Positions 1 through 5,683 are shown, numbered from the stretch's first letter. The stretch: 7,558 bases of DNA from Verrucomicrobiales bacterium (GCA_005789375.1 SXXZ01000289.1:1-7558), one strand, 5' to 3'. Translations and numbers: made by a program. Notes: a model not told the origin generated them from the sequence alone.

Positions 1-192
1 ATCGAGGAGAAATGCTGCTTTTCCGATGCGGTCCAACGCCTGGCGACGGAGGGTTTCGCGCACCGAATCCCCCACGGTGAGGGCACCGATGAGCACGGTC
101 GCTGCCACCGCCGCCGCCAGCACGACACCCAGATGGTGCTGAGCATGAAAGACCAAGCTTCGCCAGCGGAGGAGTGCAGGTGTGAATTTCAT
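1..192 (-). CDS. FtsX-like ABC transporter permease, N-terminal fragment
   Basis: Reading from an ATG at 192-190 towards the left edge gives 64 uninterrupted codons starting MKFTPALLRWRSL. A hydrophobic Ala/Val/Leu stretch at about residues 21-40 looks like the first membrane helix, followed by the motif GDSVRETLRR (41-50). That arrangement, a short basic N-terminus, one helix, then G-D-S-V-R with a basic amphipathic segment, is typical of large FtsX/MacB-like permeases of Planctomycetes and Verrucomicrobia. Members of this family work with an ATPase in the inner membrane to move lipids, lipoproteins or small molecules. The extracellular domain and the remaining helices lie outside the window, so the substrate cannot be judged. 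The gene is divergent from tolQ and there is no reason to link it to Tol function. The start is chosen because it is the only ATG ahead of the helix. No good Shine-Dalgarno precedes it. Family fairly sure; specific function unknown. Confidence 0.7.
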   Translation of the reverse strand, partial: MKFTPALLRWRSLVFHAQHHLGVVLAAAVAATVLIGALTVGDSVRETLRRQALDRIGKAAFLLD

Positions 193-581
193 GGGTCTCG
201 AACTGTCCCGGGTCCGGGACCACTAAAGCGGTGAATGGCATTCCCGGCAATGGTCGGTCTGAATCGAAGGGAAATACTGCGGTGTTTTAAGTCACGGAAA
301 GCCAGTGAGTGTTTTTTTTCGGATAATGAGTTCGGGGACAACCTTTGTGCTGCTTGAACTCATCTCTGACTCTGTCGGATTTTCGATTCCTTTTGGAAGA
401 ATGAGCCGCCCTAAGACTCCAGCCCGAGCACTCTGTTCTAAAAAGCGGTGACTCGAGGTGGGTTTTCCGCGCGGCAGGATTGCGGCGTGGAGAAAAAAAG
501 TGAAAACTAGTTGCGTTGGTTTTGTGCTCTAGTTCGTCATTTCTGACGGGTCGACGCAAAACGATCGACCGAACCGAACTC
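193..581. other. Divergent intergenic region upstream of the tol operon
   Basis: This 389-bp stretch separates the divergent permease gene from tolQ and must hold promoters for both. I find no convincing gene in it. A 100-codon open frame on the - strand (287-589) is Arg/Ser-rich, overlaps the tolQ start and looks like chance. Visible details are a run of eight T at 312-319 with no strong stem before it, a GATAAT at 322-327 that could be a -10 box for + strand transcription but lacks a -35 partner, a small palindrome TTCC-TTTT-GGAA at 387-398, and an A-rich patch at 491-506 downstream of GGAG. None of these decides where tol transcription starts. Confidence 0.6.
222..250 (-). promoter_or_regulatory. 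Candidate sigma70-type promoter for the divergent permease
   Basis: On the - strand, TTGCCG (250-245) is followed after exactly 17 bp by TTTAGT (227-222). Each hexamer matches four of six consensus positions. The implied transcription start, near 215, would leave a leader of about 23 bases before the permease ATG at 192. The spacing and position are good but the boxes are only moderate, and the vegetative sigma factor preference of this organism is not known. Confidence 0.3.
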
Positions 582-1304
582 ATGACCATTTCACTCGGGA
601 TTCTCGCCGCCGCTCAGAGTGGCACCGACCTCGGCTTCATCTGGAACAAAGCCACGCCCGAGGCCAAGGTGATTATCTTTATTCTGGGCGCCCTCTCGAT
701 TGGGGCTTGGTCGATGATGATTCAGAAGTTTTTCCAAATGCGGCGGGCTGCCAAATACAATGGCTTTTTCGAGACTGAATTCCGCCAGCAGGAGGGGGTT
801 TTGGGTATTTTCGACCGTCGCCTGCCCGTTGAGGGGTGTCCCATGTTTTCGGTGTATACGGACGGATGCACCGATCTCGAAGCCCGGTTGCGCCTGACCG
901 ATGGCTCGCGACGGACCCGTCTGTCGATCAAGAGCATCGAGCATGTCAAACGGCAGGTGGAGGGGGCGGTGGCCCGTGAGTCGCTGCGCCTAGAATCAGG
1001 CCTGATCCTCTTGGCCATCGCTGTCAGCGGTGGCCCATTCATGGGGCTCTTGGGCACAGTTTGGGGAGTCATGGACACCTTCGGAGGCATCGCGAAGGCA
1101 GGTCGCGCCGATTTGACAGCGATGGCGCCCGGCGTATCTGCCGCGTTGGTGACCACCGTCGCGGGGCTCTTGGTGGCCATCCCTTCGATGTTCGGATACA
1201 ATTATCTCGTCCACACACTGCGAGTGTTGACCGTGGAGTTGGACAATTTTGCCCAGACTCTGGCTTCTAAGATGGAGACCGAGTTCTTGCCCGACGATGA
1301 GTGA
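582..1304 (+). CDS. tolQ: TolQ, proton-channel subunit of the Tol-Pal motor
   Basis: A 240-residue inner-membrane protein of the MotA/TolQ/ExbB family. TolQ oligomers surround TolR and carry protons inward, driving TolA. Three membrane helices are visible: about residues 30-50, 138-160 and 183-207, with a long cytoplasmic loop between the first two. The family signature GLLGTVWGVMDTF (155-167) and the segment LVTTVAGLLVAIP (189-201) are intact. Thr159 and Thr192 align with E. coli TolQ Thr145 and Thr178, the polar residues that line the proton path. The ATG at 582 is chosen because it gives a family-like short N-terminus; the frame stays open upstream to a TTG at 516, which would add 22 residues of unlikely composition. 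The end overlaps the next gene by 8 bp. ExbB is the alternative name for such proteins, but tolB and pal downstream make TolQ the right call. Confidence 0.93.
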   Translation: MTISLGILAAAQSGTDLGFIWNKATPEAKVIIFILGALSIGAWSMMIQKFFQMRRAAKYNGFFETEFRQQEGVLGIFDRRLPVEGCPMFSVYTDGCTDLEARLRLTDGSRRTRLSIKSIEHVKRQVEGAVARESLRLESGLILLAIAVSGGPFMGLLGTVWGVMDTFGGIAKAGRADLTAMAPGVSAALVTTVAGLLVAIPSMFGYNYLVHTLRVLTVELDNFAQTLASKMETEFLPDDE

Positions 1305-2166
1305 TCCGGTTCCCCAGTTTTCCGTCCACCCGATCCACCCGACCTCGGAGATTCCGCAGTCGGGACGGGGAGTCTTGTGCCCGGACTGTAATCGACTCAA
1401 TCCAGCCGATCGGGAGTCGTGCAAGTATTGCTCGAGGCCCCTCTTTGTGGGGTGTTCGAAATGCTCGGCGACCAATGAACGAGTCCTCTCGCAATGCCGT
1501 CAATGCGGTCATTCCCTCAAAAAAGGGCTGCTTTCAGGGTTGCTGAGTTCTAAGCCGGAAGAGGTTTCAGTGACTTCGCGTTGGGACGGAGCCCCCTCAG
1601 GACCGATGGGAAAGGGAACTTTGTGCTGCAAGTGCGAGCATCTGAACCCGATGGATCGCGAGCGTTGCGAGCGCTGCAGCGAGGGTCTCTTTCTCGACTG
1701 CCCGAAGTGTCAGAAGCGAAATGCCCGGGTGCTGATGCACTGCGCCTCTTGTCGCGGCCGGTTGCATCGCAAAATCCAGGATAAGACACCTCAGCGTGAG
1801 ACGCCCCGTTCTCAGGAGAAATCCTCGAGCTCATCGGAGCAGTCCCATAGCCATTCCCCTGTTTCCACAGAGCCCGTGGTTTGTGCAAAATGCACCCATC
1901 CGAATCCCTCAGGTGTGCAGCGTTGCGAGCAGTGCCGAGGGCATCTCTTCGTGGTCTGCCGCGACTGCGCGACCACTAATGCCCGTTCTGAGCCCCGATG
2001 TCTGAAATGCAACCGAAGACTGCACCGCTCCATCAATGAGAGACTGGATCCGCTGGGCGCAAAAAACGTCTCGATGAAATGGGTTTATGTGATGGCTGCA
2101 GTTCTCCTTCTGTCCTTGGCCGGTTTCATCTTGGTCCAATTCTCAGGCTTCCGGATCTTCGAATAA
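1297..2166 (+). CDS. Membrane-anchored triple double-zinc-ribbon protein inside the tol operon
   Basis: A 289-residue protein that I do not recognise as any named Tol component. It has three copies of a 43-residue double-zinc-ribbon module (residues 28-70, 110-152, 196-238). Each has four CxxC knuckles, giving 24 cysteines and potentially six zinc sites. Shared residues are Asn-Pro after the first knuckle, Leu-Phe before the third, and Asn-x-Arg after it. Linkers are hydrophilic; the second is Ser/His-rich (about 172-190). One hydrophobic helix lies near the C-terminus (263-282), with Lys256 and Lys261 just before it and a 7-residue tail after it. By the positive-inside rule, the zinc modules face the cytoplasm. 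The ATG at 1297 sits inside the end of tolQ (8-bp overlap, ATGAGTGA) and the stop is 2 bp before tolR, so it should be made together with TolQ and TolR. Zinc-ribbon pairs often act as protein- or nucleic-acid-binding scaffolds. A role tied to the TolQR motor is inference from position only. Confidence 0.88.
   Translation: MSDPVPQFSVHPIHPTSEIPQSGRGVLCPDCNRLNPADRESCKYCSRPLFVGCSKCSATNERVLSQCRQCGHSLKKGLLSGLLSSKPEEVSVTSRWDGAPSGPMGKGTLCCKCEHLNPMDRERCERCSEGLFLDCPKCQKRNARVLMHCASCRGRLHRKIQDKTPQRETPRSQEKSSSSSEQSHSHSPVSTEPVVCAKCTHPNPSGVQRCEQCRGHLFVVCRDCATTNARSEPRCLKCNRRLHRSINERLDPLGAKNVSMKWVYVMAAVLLLSLAGFILVQFSGFRIFE
1378..2010 (+). repeat. Three in-gene zinc-ribbon repeat units
   Basis: The units are at 1378-1506, 1624-1752 and 1882-2010, each encoding 43 residues. 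In all three, cysteines occupy offsets 0, 3, 14, 17, 25, 28, 39 and 42 from the first cysteine, with no insertions or deletions. The starts are 246 and 258 bp apart. Nucleotide identity is patchy outside the cysteine codons; the second and third units share a block around AGCGTTGCGAGC. This points to old internal duplication under selection for spacing rather than a recent copy event. Confidence 0.85.
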
Positions 2167-2168
2167 TC

Positions 2169-2597
2169 ATGCGCCGTTTTTCTCAACGCAATTCGCTGGT
2201 GACGCTCAACGAGATCAACGTCACCCCCTTGCTGGATTTGGCGTTCGTGCTGCTGATCATTTTCATCATCACCACGCCGGCTTTGGAGCCGGGCATTAGC
2301 ATGAAATTGCCGGTGGGGGGCGATGCTCGCACCCGTCCCGACACCAACAACGAGGCCAATGTGAATGGTCTGGCCGAGGGGCGGTATACCTTTGCACGGA
2401 CCGGAACCCGAGTGCTCAGTGAGCGTGAATTGGAAACAGAGTTGGTGAAGGCTTACCGCCAGAATCCGAATTTAGTGCTCGTGCTCCGGGTCGAGGGCTC
2501 AGCGCCGTCGCAAGTGCTGGTGAGTCTGCTCGACATTGCTGGTCGCAATGGTCTCACTCGCTATCGTATCGGAACTCAGCTCCCCAAGCGGCGATGA
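2169..2597 (+). CDS. tolR: TolR, motor-plug subunit of the Tol-Pal system
   Basis: A 142-residue protein of the ExbD/TolR family. It has a short cytoplasmic N-terminus, one membrane helix (about residues 21-37) and a periplasmic domain (about 60-142). The N-terminal signature EINVTPLLDLAFVLLIIF is classic for the family. Asp23 is the proton-carrying aspartate and has the same residue number as in E. coli TolR. The periplasmic part ends with a conserved-type segment, LVSLLDIAGRNGLTRYRI, followed by a basic tail. The length also equals that of E. coli TolR. In the cell it sits inside the TolQ ring and couples proton flow to TolA. The ATG at 2169 is 2 bp after the zinc-ribbon gene, and the stop overlaps the tolA start as ATGA, so translation is likely coupled on both sides. 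No Shine-Dalgarno is seen. Confidence 0.93.
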   Translation: MRRFSQRNSLVTLNEINVTPLLDLAFVLLIIFIITTPALEPGISMKLPVGGDARTRPDTNNEANVNGLAEGRYTFARTGTRVLSERELETELVKAYRQNPNLVLVLRVEGSAPSQVLVSLLDIAGRNGLTRYRIGTQLPKRR

Positions 2598-3607
2598 TCC
2601 CTTCGAACACCCGATATTTACTGACCTCCGTGGGCATCCATGCCGCGGCCGTGGGTGTTTTGTTGTTCGCTCCGGCCTTGTCTTCGCACACGGTTCAAGA
2701 TGCTCCCAGTCCCGTTCTGGAGATTATTCCTGACAACCTGCGCCTGACCGATGGCAACACCCTCGGAGGCGGTAATCCGGACGCTCAGCCGCCCAAGTCC
2801 AGCGCTCAGCCGCCAGCTCCGCCCGCTCCACCGGCCCCAGCCCCGCCGGAAACGCCCCAGCCCGAACCTCCGAAGACGCAGCCCAAGACTCCGCCCCCGG
2901 AGCCTGCCAAGGCGGTGGAGCCCACCAAGGAGCCCACCAAGATGGAGCCACCCAAGAAAAGCCTGGCCACCGAGATTCAGCGCAGTGCTCCCAATGCCCA
3001 GGATGTAGATCCCAACCTGTCCACCAAGAAGCTGAAGTTGTCCAAGCCGGATTTCCAGCTGGCCGAGGCTCCCAAAAAGCGCTCGAAGAAGGAGGCCGAG
3101 GCCGAGCGCAATAATTCCGCCGCCGCTGCCGCCGCCGCGGTCGCCGCTCAGGATGCGCGTGAAGCTCGGGAGCATCAGGCGCGCGTGACGGCAGCCCGAG
3201 AGGCTTGGAATAAGGCTCAGCAGGCCCGCTCCGATGCCGTTCGGGGGGTTGCTTCGAATCTGGGGAAGAATTTGTCGGGGTCGACCTCGTTTGAGATGCC
3301 GGGGCCGGGAGGAGCCGCCTATGCTCCTTACGGATCCTACTTGATGGCCTTCTACAAGCTACGCTGGAAGAAACCCACGACCCTCAACGTAGATCACGGC
3401 GAGGTAGAGGTGGAGATCACCGTTCAACGCAACGGTCGGGTTTCGGCCTTCAGGTTAGTGAAACCCTCCGGAATGCGCGCCTTGGACGACTCGGTTCGTG
3501 AGGTGCTAGATGGCAATCGCGACCTTCGCCCGCTGCCGGATGGAACAACCGATTCGGAGCGCCGAATCACCATCCGCTTTGATCTTTCCGCTGCATCTCC
3601 CGCTTAG
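2594..3607 (+). CDS. tolA: TolA, TonB-like energy-transducing periplasm-spanning protein
   Basis: A 337-residue protein linking the TolQR motor to TolB and Pal. The N-terminal helix (about residues 8-28) carries Ser12 and His16 in the S-x3-H arrangement by which TolA and TonB engage their motors. A Pro-rich stretch (62-120, with PPAP, PEP and KTP motifs) resembles the TonB periplasmic spacer. Residues 157-220 are Ala/Lys/Glu/Arg-rich, with seven alanines at 176-182, and probably form the long helix typical of TolA. The C-terminal domain (about 245-337, beginning YGSYLMAFYKLRWKKP) has the TonB/TolA C-terminal fold pattern and lacks the cysteine pair of E. coli TolA domain III. The ATG overlaps the tolR stop. 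TonB is the alternative name, but the operon argues for TolA. The product is best seen as a TolA with a TonB-like spacer. Confidence 0.85.
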   Translation: MIPSNTRYLLTSVGIHAAAVGVLLFAPALSSHTVQDAPSPVLEIIPDNLRLTDGNTLGGGNPDAQPPKSSAQPPAPPAPPAPAPPETPQPEPPKTQPKTPPPEPAKAVEPTKEPTKMEPPKKSLATEIQRSAPNAQDVDPNLSTKKLKLSKPDFQLAEAPKKRSKKEAEAERNNSAAAAAAAVAAQDAREAREHQARVTAAREAWNKAQQARSDAVRGVASNLGKNLSGSTSFEMPGPGGAAYAPYGSYLMAFYKLRWKKPTTLNVDHGEVEVEITVQRNGRVSAFRLVKPSGMRALDDSVREVLDGNRDLRPLPDGTTDSERRITIRFDLSAASPA

Positions 3608-3649
3608 ACACTCGAACTCCGACACAAACCCATTGGTTTAATTTCCGAT

Positions 3650-4807
3650 ATGTTCCGCCATTCATTCATCGCCCTCCTCCTAACTCTGGGGGGGTTCCTG
3701 AGCGCCTCTGCGGCCGAAGTCGTCGTCAGTGACGTCACCAGCCGAGCCGTGCCCATCCACGTCACAGGTTTCACCGGGGACGCTAAGACGGTCGTTGAAT
3801 TCGACTTGTACGTCGCTGGATTCGACCTCGTGGCCCTCGCTCAGGCGCAGTACTCGGTGAATGGAAAATCGGGCGCGGCGCTGGAGGGGGTTTTGGCCGA
3901 CGTAAACAACAAGGCCACTTTGTTCAATCGTTCCTATCCTGGAGGTTCTCCGCGGGCCCAGGCTCATGCGCTGGCCGACGACGTGGTGCAGGCGATCACT
4001 GGACGGAAGGGAATTTCCCGCACCAAGATGGTCTTCAAGGTTCAGAAAGACCGAATCAGCGAGGTTTATGCGAGCGACTTCGACGGGGCCAATCCGGTTC
4101 AATTGACCGCCGATGGTAATATCGTCGCGGCTCCGGCGTGGCGTCCCGGTCGGAAGTCGCTGGTCTATACGAGTTACCGTGCCGGCAATGCTGACATTTA
4201 CTCGCAAGATTTGACCACCGGTGGTCGCAAGGCTCTTGTGCGGTTCTCCGGGTCGAACATTAGTCCGGCTCCGTCGCCCGATGGCTCCAAATTGGCCATG
4301 ATCCTCAGCAAGGCCGGGAGCCCTGATTTGTGGGTGAGCGACGCCGAGGGTGGGAATCCCCGTCGATTGACCACCACGGCCGCCGACGAATCCTCGCCAT
4401 GCTGGTCTCCGGATGGATCTAGTCTGTGCGTGGTATCCCGCGAAAGCGGTTTTCCTCAATTGTATATTGTTTCGGCCTCGGGGGGTGCCATGCGTCGTCT
4501 TACCACCGCCGGAGTCCGCAATACCACCGAACCCGATTGGTCCCCAGACGGCAAGTGGATCGCATTCACCCGTTCCCGGGGTGATTACTTCGATATTTGC
4601 ATCGTTCCTGCCGCCGGTGGCGACGCCAAGGTCATTACCGAAGGCGAGGATCCCTCTTGGGCTCCCAATTCTAGGACCTTGGTTTTTGTACGTCGGACCA
4701 GCAAGTTTGGTCCGCGCAAACTGTCGCTGCTTGACTGGCCGACGGGCCACGTCAAGGATATCGCTCAAGTAGCGGGCAGCAGCTCCCAGCCCAGCTGGAG
4801 TCGTTGA
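3650..4807 (+). CDS. tolB: TolB, periplasmic beta-propeller of the Tol-Pal system
   Basis: A 385-residue secreted protein. The N-terminus is a signal peptide (basic Arg3/His4, hydrophobic 6-17, A-S-A at 19-21), with likely cleavage after Ala21. A small N-terminal domain follows (about 23-118), then a helix leading into TGRKGISRTKMVF, which aligns with the TolB domain junction. The rest is a beta-propeller of WD40-like/PD40 repeats, with SPDG-type turns in APSPDGSKLAM, CWSPDGSSLCV and DWSPDGKWIAF and degenerate ones in AWRPGRKSLVY and SWAPNSRTLVF. The final QPSWSR probably closes the ring. TolB binds Pal through the propeller and TolA through its N-terminal region. The N-terminal domain is some 30-40 residues shorter than in E. 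coli TolB (430 residues overall). The gene starts 42 bp after tolA with no Shine-Dalgarno; a weak AAACC/GGTTT stem (3626-3639) lies in the gap. Confidence 0.92.
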   Translation: MFRHSFIALLLTLGGFLSASAAEVVVSDVTSRAVPIHVTGFTGDAKTVVEFDLYVAGFDLVALAQAQYSVNGKSGAALEGVLADVNNKATLFNRSYPGGSPRAQAHALADDVVQAITGRKGISRTKMVFKVQKDRISEVYASDFDGANPVQLTADGNIVAAPAWRPGRKSLVYTSYRAGNADIYSQDLTTGGRKALVRFSGSNISPAPSPDGSKLAMILSKAGSPDLWVSDAEGGNPRRLTTTAADESSPCWSPDGSSLCVVSRESGFPQLYIVSASGGAMRRLTTAGVRNTTEPDWSPDGKWIAFTRSRGDYFDICIVPAAGGDAKVITEGEDPSWAPNSRTLVFVRRTSKFGPRKLSLLDWPTGHVKDIAQVAGSSSQPSWSR

Positions 4808-4865
4808 GTCCAACTCGCTAACCCACTTTTAGATCTCCAGATTCCAGCCTTTTCTCAACACACCA

Positions 4866-5513
4866 ATGAAGCCGTTCTCCAAATTGGGTTCCATCGCCCT
4901 CGTGCTGATCCTCTCCCTCGCTGCCGGATGTAAGAAGGGGCAGAAGAATTACACGCCGCTGCCGGGATATTCGGGAACTCCTGGAGCCTCTTCGACGCTC
5001 GGCAAGGGGCAGCCCATTTTGCCTTCGGCGCGCCCGCTGACTACCGATGGCTCGGGTGCCAACGGTGCTGATGTGGCCGGAGTCAACAACCCGGATGGGG
5101 CCAATGGTCAACCTTCTCGTGAGGAGATCGAAGGCATGCTTGCCAACCGTGAACACTTTAAGTCCAACAGCGTTTATTTCGACTACGACAAGTCTGTGGT
5201 GAAGGCGGACAGCAAGGCGAACATCGAAGCCGTGGCGACCTACCTCAAGGCCCACTCCGACAACAAGGTGGCCATCGAAGGTCATTGCGACGAGCGCGGC
5301 ACTGAAGAGTACAACCGCTCTCTGGGCGAGAGGCGTGCTCTGTCGGCTCGCGATGCGTTGATTGGTCTGGGCATCGGTGCTGACCGCGTGGTGACCCGCA
5401 GCTTCGGTGAAGACAAGCCGGCCGAGCTCGGTCATGACGAGTCCGCCTGGGGCAAGAATCGTCGTGGCGAGTTTATCCTGCTCACGCCTCCGTCGGCGGG
5501 TGCTCTCCGCTAA
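4866..5513 (+). CDS. pal: Pal, peptidoglycan-associated outer-membrane lipoprotein
   Basis: A 215-residue lipoprotein with an OmpA-like C-terminal domain. The signal peptide ends in a lipobox, LAAGC, so Cys22 should be lipidated. The next residues are Lys-Lys rather than Asp, which fits sorting to the outer membrane. Residues 25-85 form a flexible Gly/Pro/Asn/Ser-rich tether. The OmpA-like domain (about 100-207) contains VYFDYDK, then GHCDERGTEEYNRSLGERRA (139-158), then KNRRGEF (197-203). These carry the conserved Asp and Arg that bind diaminopimelate in peptidoglycan. Pal anchors the outer membrane to the wall and is the terminal partner of TolB and TolA. It starts 58 bp after tolB, without a visible Shine-Dalgarno, and is the last gene of the operon before a strong terminator. 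No ybgC or cpoB follows here. Confidence 0.95.
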   Translation: MKPFSKLGSIALVLILSLAAGCKKGQKNYTPLPGYSGTPGASSTLGKGQPILPSARPLTTDGSGANGADVAGVNNPDGANGQPSREEIEGMLANREHFKSNSVYFDYDKSVVKADSKANIEAVATYLKAHSDNKVAIEGHCDERGTEEYNRSLGERRALSARDALIGLGIGADRVVTRSFGEDKPAELGHDESAWGKNRRGEFILLTPPSAGALR

Positions 5514-5532
5514 GCGGATATTGCCTGACTCT

Positions 5533-5572
5533 CCAACAAAAAACCCCGCCCAGTGGCGGGGTTTTTTGTTGG
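5533..5572. terminator. Strong bidirectional intrinsic terminator between pal and aceE
   Basis: CCAACAAAAAACCCCGCC (5533-5550) and GGCGGGGTTTTTTGTTGG (5555-5572) are perfect 18-bp inverted repeats around the loop CAGT. On the + strand the G+C core (ACCCCGCC/GGCGGGGT) is followed by a T run, the classic Rho-independent form, 20 bp after the pal stop. Because the repeat also has an A run on the left, the - strand reads the same way. It can therefore end aceE transcripts too, 111 bp past that gene's stop. It should insulate the two convergent units. Confidence 0.93.
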
Positions 5573-5609
5573 GTTAGAATCGGTTGGGCTAGATCGGTCT
5601 GGCTAGGCC
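5569..5609. repeat. Degenerate short tandem repeat beside the terminator
   Basis: Three successive units can be lined up: TTGGGTTAGAATCGG (5569-5583), TTGGGCTAGATCGG (5584-5597) and TCTGGCTAGGCC (5598-5609). The shared core is GG(C/T)TAG. The first unit overlaps the end of the terminator stem and the third overlaps the first hairpin arm downstream. It is short and imperfect, so it may be slippage debris or part of a larger intergenic repeat. Confidence 0.4.
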
Positions 5610-5674
5610 ACCGCACCATTATAGATGCGGTGGCCGAGAGAAGGGCAGATCGCCCCTACCGACACTCGGTCGGT
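5606..5674. repeat. Cluster of three hairpins, possible dispersed intergenic repeat
   Basis: Three inverted repeats follow each other: GGCCACCGCA/TGCGGTGGCC (5606-5615 and 5626-5635, perfect 10-bp stem, 10-nt loop), GGGC/GCCC (5643-5646 and 5652-5655), and ACCGAC/GTCGGT (5658-5663 and 5669-5674, 5-nt loop). On the - strand the middle part reads GTAGGGGCGATCTGCCC, a style resembling REP-like repeats found many times in some bacterial genomes. The cluster lies between the aceE stop and the bidirectional terminator, so it would form the 3' end of the aceE transcript and could protect it from decay. Copy number elsewhere cannot be seen from this window. Confidence 0.5.
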
Positions 5675-5683
5675 GGGTGATCC

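Noticed and set aside
301..320. The T8 run as an intrinsic terminator
   Set aside because: The bases before it form no stable G+C stem; the best pairing is a few bases around CAC and GTG.
516..581. An upstream TTG as the start of tolQ
   Set aside because: It would add 22 Ser/Arg/Thr-rich residues before the expected N-terminus, and the ATG at 582 matches the family layout better.
287..589. A 100-codon open frame on the - strand in the region upstream of tolQ
   Set aside because: It is Arg/Ser/His-rich without any recognisable motif, runs over the tolQ start on the opposite strand, and has no translation signal.
2618..3175. A 185-codon open frame on the - strand opposite tolA
   Set aside because: It is the reverse reading of Pro/Ala-rich codons and gives a Gly/Leu/Arg low-complexity product, while tolA on the + strand has clear domains.
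3626..3639. The AAACC-CATT-GGTTT stem in the tolA-tolB gap as an operator or attenuator
   Set aside because: A 5-bp A/T-rich stem is weak, is not followed by a T run, and is short enough to arise by chance.
3680..4813. A 377-codon open frame on the - strand opposite tolB
   Set aside because: It is long but has no family motif and mirrors the codon bias of tolB, whose propeller repeats and signal peptide are unmistakable.
5286..5288. Cys141 of Pal in GHCDERG as an unusual residue
   Set aside because: The position is variable in Pal proteins, and cysteine here is a common variant in other phyla, so it is not a notable change.
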